Source: Lepidodermella squamata (lineage: Eukaryota; Gastrotricha). Taken from it: 64,000 nucleotides of DNA. Location of the stretch: positions 1,240,001 through 1,304,000 of the forward strand of contig JBLDXI010000033.1 of the NCBI GenBank assembly GCA_047495785.1. Direction: 5' to 3'. The notes under the pieces are model-generated. The model was not told where the DNA came from. It did no database searches and worked only from the letters and a program-made list of their open reading frames with translations. Within the stretch, counting starts at the first letter, position 1, and each line of letters opens with the position of its first letter. The position numbers and the translations under genes are program-made. Shown piece by piece: positions 31,009-41,243 of this stretch.

Positions 31009-33123
31009 ATGATCACCGTTTCTAAAACGGCTGATCTTCTTATGCGTTTCGACGGTGAAGGCGAAATGCCTGAGCCTACTAACAGTGTGTCGCCCACTGC
31101 CCCGTCCGCAACGCCGCAGCTTGCCGAGTTCCTGATCCAGGCTGGTCCTCAGCCTAGTACTAGTGTCCCCAAAAAAAGTAAGGGTGCAAGCGCTATGAAG
31201 TTAGGCTCGCAGGTTGACTCGACGTCCCTGTTAACAAAGAGCGGGAATGGTTCAAGTTTAGGGGTTTCAAGCGCTTCTCAGTTAGACTCGAGAGTTGACT
31301 CGATGTCCTCTGCGACTGGGCGCGGTTCAAGCTTTAAGGGGCCCTCTTCCACCACAGGTGAAGTTGTTAAACGTAAGTCTGACAGCTCACCTGAAAGTAA
31401 GATACGCAAGGTAGCCTCAACAGTGAGGTTATCTGATTCTTCCAACGAGGAGTCCGCTGCTGTCGACGAGAACCAGGAGATGGAAGCCGAAGACCAAGAA
31501 GAAGGCGAGTACGTCGACCCAATCGGTGACCTAAGCGACAGCGACCCCGATACCGACGGCGACGATGACGAGGATGACGATGAAGACGAAGATGGCGAAA
31601 TGGAGTGGACAACTATCAACGAAAACTCGAAGTCCAAGTTCCGTATCGTGATAGTCGACGGAATATCGCCGATTTTCTCGACCATCTACATGTGCCTAAG
31701 AGAACTGAACCGCGTGGCCCCAGACGTGAAACATGTTCGTGTCTGGGTGTATCCCCGTGGCGCTTTTGGCATGCTCTGCAAGGATTTAGCCAGCGTCAAC
31801 GCCGTCTTGAGCAAGGCCAACTGGCCTGAGAACGCCTTTGGCGGGAGAGCCCGACCACACAGGCCATCCAAGGTAGAGATTGATGAGGCACCAGGTGCCA
31901 AAGCGGTGTTGGAAGCGCAAGTCCCAACCGGCGAGCAAGCGGCGCGCATGGAAGCTCGAGCCAAGCATTTGGACGAAGACCGGCGTAAAGCCGTGTGTGT
32001 CAACTTCTTCGACGGGGCCTCTGTTGACGACATCCTCGACGGTTGGGAAGACGTCGTAGATCAGGTCTGGCCTATTAAAGGCACTACGACGTGCTTCGGG
32101 GTCCTCTGCAAATCGGTGCGTCTCTGTGAGGAACTCGTGGCCAGAGGGCGCGACTTTCTTGGCCTCCGCATAGCCGCTAGGGTGTGGCGATCCGACCCAG
32201 AGGTAGAGATATGCGGCAGGTGTCTCAACATCGGCCATCTCACTGGGAACTGTCGAGCAGCTCTCCGGTGTGCTACCTGTGGGCAAGAAGGCCACGACAG
32301 CAGTAGTTGCAGGCAACAGGCGAAGAGGTGTGCAAGGTGTGATGGAAGTCATTCCGGCTTCTACAGAGGTTGCCGTATCGTTAAGAACGAGGCCGAGCGT
32401 CGCCGCAAAGCCGATGAAGCCGAAGCCAGAGCCATCCGGAACCGAAGTGCCGGCGACGCCACCCTCCGAAATGGCATGTCATTCGCAGGAGCGACCGGAG
32501 GAAGACCAGTACCGCCACCAGTACCGCCACCAGTACCGCCACCAGTACCACCACCAGTACCGCCACCAGCACCACCAGGTTTCGAAGGATCTCAGCCCAA
32601 CCCAGGGCTAGCAACTCGCAACATTCAGCCGAACGACTCGCTATCAACAGCTGAGCGATCTGAACTAACAGCCTTGCGCTTCAGCGTAGCCGCACAGGCG
32701 GCTGAAATTGACCGATTGAACAACTCCGTCGAGCGCCTCACTGCCGCACTAGAGAGGCTGATGAATCAAGGTCTGCCAGCGCCACCAGTAGTCGCAGCAC
32801 AGCCTTTTCCGACACAAGAGATGGAGGATAGGCTGTTCAATAGGATTATGGACGCCTTCAACCGGGCCAAGATCGCAGGTGATATGCGGGCCCAAGCGTT
32901 CCCACAGCATATCATTGCTCGCCCAGCCATGATGGCTTCGCCGAACATGGCCGTCCAATCTCCTTCGCACTACAGCGTCGAAAATCAAACTTCACCACCC
33001 TTTCAATGGGACGCTGGTCAGCTTGGTCAACCCATGGTGATCCAGTCGCAGTTCAGCCAACAGCCTACTTTCGTTCAGCGACCATTCTCTGGAGTGCCCC
33101 TTCAATACTCCAATAATGCCTAG
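31009..33123 (+). CDS. LINE ORF1: nucleic-acid-binding Gag-like protein
   Basis: About 704 residues from the ATG at 31009. Order: Ser/Thr-rich N terminus; a strongly acidic Asp/Glu tract (about residues 150-205); an RRM-like segment starting FRIVIVDGISPIF; three zinc knuckles (CGRCLNIGHLTGNC, CATCGQEGHDSSSC and a C-x2-C-x3-H-x6-C variant); a Pro-Val-Pro repeat; a coiled coil (ERSELTALRF...RLNNSVERLTAALERL); a Gln/Pro-rich tail. This is the usual ORF1 architecture of CCHC-bearing LINE clades, which coats the RNA for retrotransposition. Its last 8 nt overlap ORF2 (ATGCCTAG). Confidence 0.88.
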   Translation: MITVSKTADLLMRFDGEGEMPEPTNSVSPTAPSATPQLAEFLIQAGPQPSTSVPKKSKGASAMKLGSQVDSTSLLTKSGNGSSLGVSSASQLDSRVDSMSSATGRGSSFKGPSSTTGEVVKRKSDSSPESKIRKVASTVRLSDSSNEESAAVDENQEMEAEDQEEGEYVDPIGDLSDSDPDTDGDDDEDDDEDEDGEMEWTTINENSKSKFRIVIVDGISPIFSTIYMCLRELNRVAPDVKHVRVWVYPRGAFGMLCKDLASVNAVLSKANWPENAFGGRARPHRPSKVEIDEAPGAKAVLEAQVPTGEQAARMEARAKHLDEDRRKAVCVNFFDGASVDDILDGWEDVVDQVWPIKGTTTCFGVLCKSVRLCEELVARGRDFLGLRIAARVWRSDPEVEICGRCLNIGHLTGNCRAALRCATCGQEGHDSSSCRQQAKRCARCDGSHSGFYRGCRIVKNEAERRRKADEAEARAIRNRSAGDATLRNGMSFAGATGGRPVPPPVPPPVPPPVPPPVPPPAPPGFEGSQPNPGLATRNIQPNDSLSTAERSELTALRFSVAAQAAEIDRLNNSVERLTAALERLMNQGLPAPPVVAAQPFPTQEMEDRLFNRIMDAFNRAKIAGDMRAQAFPQHIIARPAMMASPNMAVQSPSHYSVENQTSPPFQWDAGQLGQPMVIQSQFSQQPTFVQRPFSGVPLQYSNNA

Positions 33124-36100
33124 TCTTAGTACACTTAGAAAAAGTAGAATCATCGTAATCCAGTGGAATTGCCAGGGCATCAAGGCGAAAAGAGCTGAAC
33201 TTCTCCACATTATAGAGCAATATGGGCCTAATGTCATCCTGTTAAACGAGACATGGCTAAAGTTCGGCGAGAAATTCGACCTCCCTGGCTACACTGCTTT
33301 CCGCGTAGATAGACTAGGTGCGTCCGGGCTAAACTGTGGCGGCGTCGCAATCTTCATTAGTCAATCAAAGCCAATACTAGATTGTGCCGAAGTAAAGTTT
33401 GCGCCAGCCTCTAGAGGCGAGTGGCTTGCAGTTGAGCTGCTAGTAGGCGAAGTCAACGCCTCAACGAGAATTACGATTGCCACAGGGTACAATCCTTCAA
33501 ATAGCCCATTAGACACATCTTTCATTAGAGAGGTCTTGAGTGATCCGTCTACAAACTCGATCTTCGCTGGCGACTTGAACGCCTGGGCGGAGGAGCTAGG
33601 TTGCGCGGAATGGAACGTTCAGCGAACGGGAAGTGGCGGGCTCTTTTCGGAGTTCCTAAAAACCTCCCCTGTGGTATTGCATAGCTCACCAACTGCTCCC
33701 ACGCGGTTCAGGGAAGGTCACGTGTCGCGAGTCTTAGATGTGTGGCTAAGTTCACTGGCTGGTGATAAGTGTTTCAACCGTGCGCCTGCTGTTCTAGATT
33801 GCTATCGAAGCGATCATGCCGTCACTATCGCGGGCCTCACACTCGTGCTCCCGGAGCGGAACTCCTGTTCACCGTTGGCCAATGCCTCGGTGCCGGCAGC
33901 CGCTCGGGACGTTCGTTTCGATTTTTTGAACGCCGACTGGCCTGAATACCAGAGAGTATGCGCGGAGAAGATAGCGCCAGTCGTTCGCCCAAAAGGCGGG
34001 GACTCGGTCAGGGCGCTGGACGTCTTCGCCGCAAGTATCTCCGAGGTAATAATGAGTAGCGCGAAAACCACGCTAACTCGTGTGCCGGTGGCTAAATTGC
34101 CTAAGGTACGTCTAAGCCACGCTGTAAAGCGGGCTATCGAGGCAAGGAATCGGTGTGACAGGAAAAATCGGAACGAACGCTCTGCTGCGTCTAAAGCGGC
34201 TTTAAATGCTGCGACACGGCAGGTGGCGCGAGAGGTCGCGTTAGAGGCGGATAAAAAATGTCGGCGACGGTTGAACCACATAGCACAGCTTTTTCAGGCG
34301 CAGCAAGCTGCCCTGGCGTGGCAACACGCTCAGCGTATTTTGGGGGAATCGAAAGGCTCGCAACGCGTGATCCCCACCCTTGAATTAGCGAACGGGAAGA
34401 AGGTGACTGCAGACCCAGAGAAGGCGAGGGTTTTTGCTGAAAATTGGGCGCCGACGTTCCAGGCCGCGCCTCGTAGCTCACCGCACCAGGCGGACCAAGA
34501 ATTTTGGGACTCGATCGACCAAGCATGCGAGGTAGACGAAGAGCTCAACGCCTCTCTAACAATACCAGATAAGTTAGAGGTCATGATTTCTAGGAACGCC
34601 TTCAACTCCCAGCTTGCCCGGTTGAAGCTTAAAGCTCCTGGGGAAGATGGGATCCTCAACCCGTTGATTAAGAACGCCCCACCACCTCTCCTAGAGGCTA
34701 TCCTTCTCCTGTTTAATTTATCTTTGAACGCCGGCTATCTGCCAGCTGCTTGGAAAATTGGAATTGTGGTACCGGTGCCCAAGGCGGGGAAATCCCCACG
34801 GTCCCTGGATGGGTATAGGCCAGTTTCCTTAACCAGCTGCATGGCAAAGCTTCTGGAGGCCGTCGTGGCTGGGTTCATTCTCGAGTTCTGCTTGCGGAAC
34901 AAGATTTTGACGCCGAGCCAAGTCGGGTTCCAGAAGTGGCTGTCAGTTTTGGATGCCATCCTCAGGCTTATGCACGACATCACAGACGGTTTCGTGCATA
35001 AGGATGAGTTGGGCAGACCCGATAAATTAACTACAGTTGTGGCGTTCCTAGACTATAAGGCAGCTTTTGATTCCATATGGCACAACGGTTTACGCATGGT
35101 CTTAAAAGGCCTTGGCCTACCCGTGGCCGTTGTGCGATGGATCTCAGATTTTTTACGCGACAGGCGTATGCGAGTCAGAGTAGGTGATAGCTGTAGTGAG
35201 GATGTCGAAGTAGCTTGCGGAGTCCCTCAGGGATCACCATTATCCCCGATACTCTTCATCATCTACACATCTTCGTCCCTCCCAGCGGAGGTAGACAAGG
35301 ACGACGCCCTCAAAAGAACTGCCGCGGCGGCATACGCCGACGACCAGGCTGTGTGGGCTACTGGGCGACCGGCCCCACTCGCAACTGCTCGTGTCCAAGC
35401 GGCACTTCGGGTCACAGAACGCTGGTCTCAGCGCTGGAGACTTGACCTGAACCCGAGGAAGTGCGAGTGGGTCGCATTCGGCGCCAACGTCAACCACACA
35501 GCTGGTCAACTCCAGTTGGGAGGCATCTGCCTGCCTAGAGTGCAACAGTTCAAGTACCTAGGTGTTTGGCTGTCCAAGCACTTGTGCTGGACGCCGCACT
35601 TAGAGCACGTCAGCGCACGAGCCCTTCCTCGTATTTTCGCCCTTTTTCGTGGCAGGGTAAAGACTCACCCCACCTTGGGTCTCCTGTTCTACAAGAGCGT
35701 CATCCGGCCGCTGTTGGAATTCGGTGCCCCGGCGTTCGCCAACTCGAAGCCACAGTTCATCGAAAAACTGGCGGTCTTAGAACGGCGGGCCCTTAAGATC
35801 ATCTTGGGTCTCCCACGCCGGTGCCCGAATGAGATCTATCAGCGGCGGTTGAAGGCCACTTTTCCGGAGTTCCAGCTGATCGAAGAACGTTTGTCCACCC
35901 TATCGTTCAACTGCTTCAACAGGGCGCTTGAAGCAGGTAGCGTGCTAGGCGAAATAGTTCGTCAGAGTCGCGATAGGCCCGTGCCGGAGAGTATATCCCC
36001 AGTGCGTTTCTTTCTTGACCATCTATTGGGTCCGGTATGTGAAAGGCAATCGGTTCGGGTCCGGTTAAATCGTATTTTGTTATGTGCCGCAAGAGGCCCC

Positions 36101-36139
36101 GGTTCGAGTCCGGCTATGTTTTCTGTTTTCTTGTCCTAG
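33116..36139 (+). CDS. LINE ORF2: AP endonuclease and reverse transcriptase
   Basis: 1007 residues without breaks. N-terminal apurinic-type endonuclease (IQWNCQGIKAKRAEL, NETWL, AGDLNAW, SDHAVT), central reverse transcriptase (YRPVSLTSC, FLDYKAAFDSIW, GVPQGSPLSPILF, AYADDQAVW as the catalytic box, FKYLGVWL), and a C-terminal region with CPNEIYQRRL. No RNase H domain is evident, which favours a Jockey-type over an I-type element. The start codon overlaps the ORF1 stop, so translation probably uses termination-reinitiation. Confidence 0.92.
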   Translation: MPSLSTLRKSRIIVIQWNCQGIKAKRAELLHIIEQYGPNVILLNETWLKFGEKFDLPGYTAFRVDRLGASGLNCGGVAIFISQSKPILDCAEVKFAPASRGEWLAVELLVGEVNASTRITIATGYNPSNSPLDTSFIREVLSDPSTNSIFAGDLNAWAEELGCAEWNVQRTGSGGLFSEFLKTSPVVLHSSPTAPTRFREGHVSRVLDVWLSSLAGDKCFNRAPAVLDCYRSDHAVTIAGLTLVLPERNSCSPLANASVPAAARDVRFDFLNADWPEYQRVCAEKIAPVVRPKGGDSVRALDVFAASISEVIMSSAKTTLTRVPVAKLPKVRLSHAVKRAIEARNRCDRKNRNERSAASKAALNAATRQVAREVALEADKKCRRRLNHIAQLFQAQQAALAWQHAQRILGESKGSQRVIPTLELANGKKVTADPEKARVFAENWAPTFQAAPRSSPHQADQEFWDSIDQACEVDEELNASLTIPDKLEVMISRNAFNSQLARLKLKAPGEDGILNPLIKNAPPPLLEAILLLFNLSLNAGYLPAAWKIGIVVPVPKAGKSPRSLDGYRPVSLTSCMAKLLEAVVAGFILEFCLRNKILTPSQVGFQKWLSVLDAILRLMHDITDGFVHKDELGRPDKLTTVVAFLDYKAAFDSIWHNGLRMVLKGLGLPVAVVRWISDFLRDRRMRVRVGDSCSEDVEVACGVPQGSPLSPILFIIYTSSSLPAEVDKDDALKRTAAAAYADDQAVWATGRPAPLATARVQAALRVTERWSQRWRLDLNPRKCEWVAFGANVNHTAGQLQLGGICLPRVQQFKYLGVWLSKHLCWTPHLEHVSARALPRIFALFRGRVKTHPTLGLLFYKSVIRPLLEFGAPAFANSKPQFIEKLAVLERRALKIILGLPRRCPNEIYQRRLKATFPEFQLIEERLSTLSFNCFNRALEAGSVLGEIVRQSRDRPVPESISPVRFFLDHLLGPVCERQSVRVRLNRILLCAARGPGSSPAMFSVFLS

Positions 36140-36207
36140 ATCTTAGACTTTTTAAAATTGAATTGTAATGCCGAGGCATGGTCCTTAAGGCATGTTCTTA
36201 GTTTGCG

Positions 36208-36385
36208 GATCGTCGATGCAGGCAGCGGTTGGGCCTCGGGTGGCGGCACGCACCAAACGGCGGCCCGAGGCGATGAGTGGTTGGTTCCTTTTGGTGGCTG
36301 ATGGACTATCTGTAGATTTTCGTCGATGCAGGCAGCGGTTGGGCCTCGGGTGGCGGCACGCGCAAAGCGGCGGCCCGAGGCGTTG
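36208..36385 (+). repeat. Tandem hairpin repeat in the LINE 3' UTR
   Basis: Two copies (about 36208-36272 and 36322-36383, spaced about 113 nt) of a 60-nt block containing GATGCAGGCAGCGGTTGGGC. Within each, GCCTCGGG pairs with CCCGAGGC to form a strong GC-rich hairpin, a likely recognition structure for the element's reverse transcriptase. Confidence 0.6.
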
Positions 36386-36600
36386 GCTTGGAAGTATTCC
36401 CGTATTAACATTATAATGAACACTGTATATTTATAGTTATTTGTCATTCTGTCGACCTCGCTTAATACGCGGAGCCGTAGCTGTGTATATTCAATTTGCT
36501 AACACTGAGGGGCCACTAACAGCCCGGTAATCTCCTATTTAGCCTGTGGGCTGAGGAATTGTTTTTCTAATTTACCTAATAAACCAACACTTCATATGAG

Positions 36601-37075
36601 TCGTCAGTTCGCGATTTCCAGCCTGCAGAGCAATATCGATTTCCAAGTATCGATTCGATTCCACAAATCAGCGATTTTTCGCTATTATTATTCTTGCTAA
36701 ATCCTGAATTAACACCGCTACACCTAATCATATCGCCGCTATTCTTTCCTTTTACGAAATATAATGTAATTAGTCACCACAGCATATGAGACTGATAGTT
36801 CTAAATAATTCTCCAGGAAACAAAACCGTTGTCCTTATTCAATGGCATTTCATCAGCTTCGGCTTGAACAAATTTCAGTATTGTACTGTTTCCAGGTTCC
36901 ACAAGGTTTAGTTCACTTCACCCGCAGCTTCGAAATGTTATCGGCACCCTTCGCTAAAATTTGATTTCATTACCTCTGCGAATTCAACTAGCGGATTCCA
37001 TCAAATAGCGCTATTCTCGTGTTTATTTCTATCACACATCAATCAATTGAAGGTAACACTGTTGCAATGACTTGT
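36601..37075. other. Spacer between LINE and H3
   Basis: About 475 nt with no supported gene, RNA or clear repeat. Confidence 0.35.
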
Positions 37076-37091
37076 GGCCCTGAAAAGGGCC
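37076..37091 (-). terminator. Histone 3' stem-loop (H3)
   Basis: GGCCCTTTTCAGGGCC on the minus strand, 33 nt after the H3 stop codon, followed by ACAAGTCATTGCAACAGTG, matching the H2A/H2B downstream block with two changes. Confidence 0.9.
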
Positions 37092-37123
37092 GGTCGGTGT
37101 TGTTTTATTAGTGAACCAGTCGC

Positions 37124-38106
<983 letters not shown>

Positions 38107-38498
38107 TAATCGGTCCCCAACAGTTCCGCTAACAGCTCTCACCATCAGCTTTCGACTACTAACCGGCCCTTTTCCCAAAAAATCAGGTAATAATAGAAAA
38201 ATTCTCAAAATTTGCAGGTCAGTCATAAATAATCTTACCCACCTTTGCCCAAAATATAACAATTTTTCTAAACAGCAGTTAATTTTTTAATCGTCGTAAA
38301 ACAATTTTACACCACGTTACGGTACGCACGCTGCCAGAAAGAGTAATCTCTACACTGACATTTTTTATCAGCCGTAGAGATAATGACCAGGCTTGTGGTT
38401 GGTAGGCCAAAAAACCGCCGCAGTAAAACAACCACAGTGTATAAAAGCGGTTTAACCCAACTGGACACCACTTATTTTTTTCATCACACAGAATAAGG
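38107..38498. promoter_or_regulatory. H4 3' region and promoter of reductase 2
   Basis: Contains the half stem-loop at 38163-38174 and, at 38440-38447, TATAAAAG about 52 nt before the reductase 2 start. AGATAA (a GATA-factor type site) lies near 38378. Confidence 0.55.
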
Positions 38499-39630
38499 AT
38501 GCCAAAAATTTCCAAGTTAGTCTACAGTCAACACGGTAATCCGGTTGATGTTCTGAGTCTGGTCGAAGAGGACTTGCCTGATGAACTTCAACCAGGCGAG
38601 GCCTATGTCAAGGTGCTGTACTCGCCGATCAACCCTAGCGATACTATGACCCTTAAAGGCTTCTATCCTAATCGACCCAGCCTTCCGTCTACGCCGGGAA
38701 ATGAAGGCGTTGTTGAAATTGTCCGGTCATCTACCGGTAGTTTCAAACCAGGAGATCGAGCCCTAGTCCGAACGCCATTTTGGGGCTATTATCGAACTGA
38801 AGGAATTGTTGTTGAGAAGCATTTGATTCCTATTCCTAAGCAGCTGCCGGACGAAGCTGCTGCAACTTTGATAGTCAACCCATGCACAGCTTATTTGATG
38901 ATCCAGCATATCATCCCAATGGCACCTGGTGATGTTTTAATTCAGAATGCCGCAAATTCTGCCCTAGGTCAAATTGTTATTCAGCTCGCTAATGCAGCTG
39001 GAATTAAGACCATCAATGTCGTAAGAGATCGGCCTAATTTGCAAGAGCTAGTGGCTTTGTTGAAAGGGCTTGGGGCCGATGCTGTTATTACGGAGGATCA
39101 GCTTAAGGGCGGTCTTGATAAGCTTAATTTGGGCCTTCCAGCGCCGAAATTGGCTCTTGAGTGTGTTGGCGGCGAGTCATCTTTGTATCTAGGCTCAGCC
39201 CTGGCTAATGGTGGAACCCTGGCCAACTATGGTGCTTTGAATGACAAGCCATGCTATTCATCCCAGCAAGACTTGATTTTCCGCGATATCAAGGTCCGAG
39301 GATTTTGGTTGACACAGTGAGCTACAATTTACATCATTAATTTGCTGGAAAATATTTTAAGGAGGAATTTTTATTGGGATTTTTTAAAGCTATTTCTTAG
39401 TTGGAATTATCAGCTCTTTCAAATAATTTTTCACGTATTTTTCTAGGTGGGTTCGTGAGCGTAAGCCTGAAGAATTCATGAAGGTGATTCAGGATGTTGC
39501 CGGGCTCTACATTGCTGGCAAATTGAAGCTGCCCACTTTCCGCAAGTTCCCGCTTTCGCAATACAAGGAAGCTATGGACCACGCTCTTAAAGGCTTCACC
39601 ACTGAGAAAGTTCTCATTCAACCGAACTAG
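38499..39630 (+). CDS. 2-enoyl thioester reductase, MECR/ETR1-like, copy 2
   Basis: Two exons (38499-39316, 39447-39630) give 333 residues. Catalytic Tyr in LKGFYP, PGNE, VNPCTAY, cofactor motif NAANSALGQ, NVVRDRP, ECVGGE and GFWLTQW are all kept. As in copy 1, the intron after VNPCTAYL is absent. The remaining intron (130 nt) is longer than usual and contains TTAAGGAGGAATTTTTATT, a 19-mer that also occurs in the intron of copy 8. No mitochondrial presequence. Confidence 0.9.
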
Positions 39631-39797
39631 AGCGACTAACTACAACGCTTAATTTCGAATTATAATGATGAGTTGTGCCATAAAAGATTCGATAAATAAA
39701 TCAAATAAATTGTGAACACGTGCCATCGATTTTTTTATCTAGGAATTTTTCATTCATTTCTTTAATCTGTTTTCCTTCAATACAATAATTTTAGAAA

Positions 39798-41101
39798 ATG
39801 ACCACTGTTTCGAAATTGATTTACAACAACTGCGGCAATCCAGCCGATGTTCTGGCTTTGGTTCAAGAAGCAGCGCCAACTTCACTTCAACCTGGCGAAG
39901 CTCATGTCCGCGTTCTCCTATCGCCAATTAATCCAAGCGACTGCCGTGCAATTATGGGCAGATACCCGCACAGGCCGCCTCTTCCAGCAACCCCGGGTAA
40001 CGAAAGCGTAGCCGAAATAGTCAGATCATCGACTGGCAAATTCAACGTGGGCGATCGAGTTCTGATTGGCACCCAATTCTGGGGACATTGGCGACAAGAA
40101 GGCGTAGCCCTAGAGGATGATCTTGTTCTCCTCCCTAAAGATTTATCTCTTGAAGCTGCCGCGATTGTCACAGTCAATCCTTGTACAGCTTACATGTAAC
40201 TATATTTTGGCCGAATTTTCCGAAAATTTGATTTTTTTTTCTCTCAGGATGATGAAAAACGTGGTTCCGATGAATCCAGGTGATGTTTTGATTCAAAACG
40301 CGGCTAATTCAGCGCTTGGCCAGATTGTGATTCAACTCGCCCGGGCTCAAGGCATCAAAACCATAAACATCGTCCGACAACGGCCTAATTTACAGGAAAC
40401 TGTCGAAATTCTGAAAAAATTAGGCGCAGATGTGGTGATAACGGATGATCAGTTGAAGGAAGGTTTGGATAAGTTGAATTTAGGAATTGAAGCTCCTAAG
40501 CTCGGCCTTGAATGCGTGGGTGGCGAAGCGAGTCTCCACATGGCAGCTGCTTTGGCTAATGGTGGAACGTTGATAAGTTACGGAGCTCAAGCTGCGAAGC
40601 CTGTAATGGTCTCGCAACAGGATTTAATCTTTCGCGACATTCGAGTTGTTGGCTTTTGGAGGACGTACGTTACCTTTAAATTTTTATTGCCAACATTATT
40701 TTTTTTTATAAGTAAACAACCCCAAAATGTACCTATTAGTCTTTTGTTGGTATCACAAGCACCATCTTGATCTCACACATCATTATTCGTGCGTTTTTTA
40801 AAGCTTATGTGCGCGCGTGGGAGAGCTTCTTTGGCGGCGCAATAAAACTTGGCTAAGCTGGGGAAAAAAATTGGCTCAAAAAACGGTGACGTCAAATTTA
40901 ATTTTGTCCAATTCCAGGTGGATCGCTGAAAACAGGAAAGATCTATTCACGCCTGTTGTGAATGAAGTTATCGAGCTCTACATGAAGGGGAAGCTTCAAC
41001 TGCCGGCATTCAAGAAGTTCCCGATCGGCGAGTTCAAGGAGGCTGTGAATCACGCGCTATCTGGCTTCACCAACGAAAAGGTCTTACTACAGCTGTCGTG
41101 A
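39798..41101 (+). CDS. 2-enoyl thioester reductase, MECR/ETR1-like, copy 3
   Basis: Three exons (39798-40195, 40248-40664, 40918-41101) give 332 residues. Catalytic Tyr in IMGRYP, PGNE, VNPCTAY, NAANSALGQ, ECVGGE. The cofactor arginine is kept in NIVRQRP, a variant of NVVRDRP. The end of exon 2 reads GFWRT instead of GFWLSQ. The second intron is 253 nt, the longest in the family. ACACGTGCC lies at 39716 upstream. It follows copy 2 by 167 nt, a head-to-tail tandem. Confidence 0.9.
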
Positions 41102-41243
41102 CAAAAATGCACACTTTATTCTCGCAACAAGACGACAATGAAAATAAAAGGCAGCTAGAGTGATTTGAAGCCATCGATATTGAAAAAAATTGAAATAAAA
41201 AAACCGACTTTCTGAATCTTTTTCGTAAAAATATATAAACAGG

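Larger units (their letters stand above)
30640..36600 (+). mobile_element. Non-LTR retrotransposon (LINE, Jockey/I-like) inserted in the histone cluster
   Basis: A near full-length element with two intact overlapping frames (ORF1 31009-33123, ORF2 33116-36139). The 5' UTR is pyrimidine-rich; the 3' UTR carries a tandem hairpin repeat (36208-36385). There are no LTRs. The boundaries are approximate: I could not define target-site duplications or a poly(A) tail by eye. Intact frames imply recent or current activity. It separates the H2B-H2A pair from the H3-H4 pair. Confidence 0.88.

Noticed and set aside
31278-35545. Minus-strand open frames over the LINE ORFs
   Set aside because: Shadows of ORF1 and ORF2 codons; no recognisable content.
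36049-36111. Pol III B-box-like GGTTCGAGTCC and CGGTTCGGGTCC near the end of LINE ORF2
   Set aside because: They lie inside the coding frame, and no A box or cloverleaf could be assembled, so no tRNA or SINE head is claimed.
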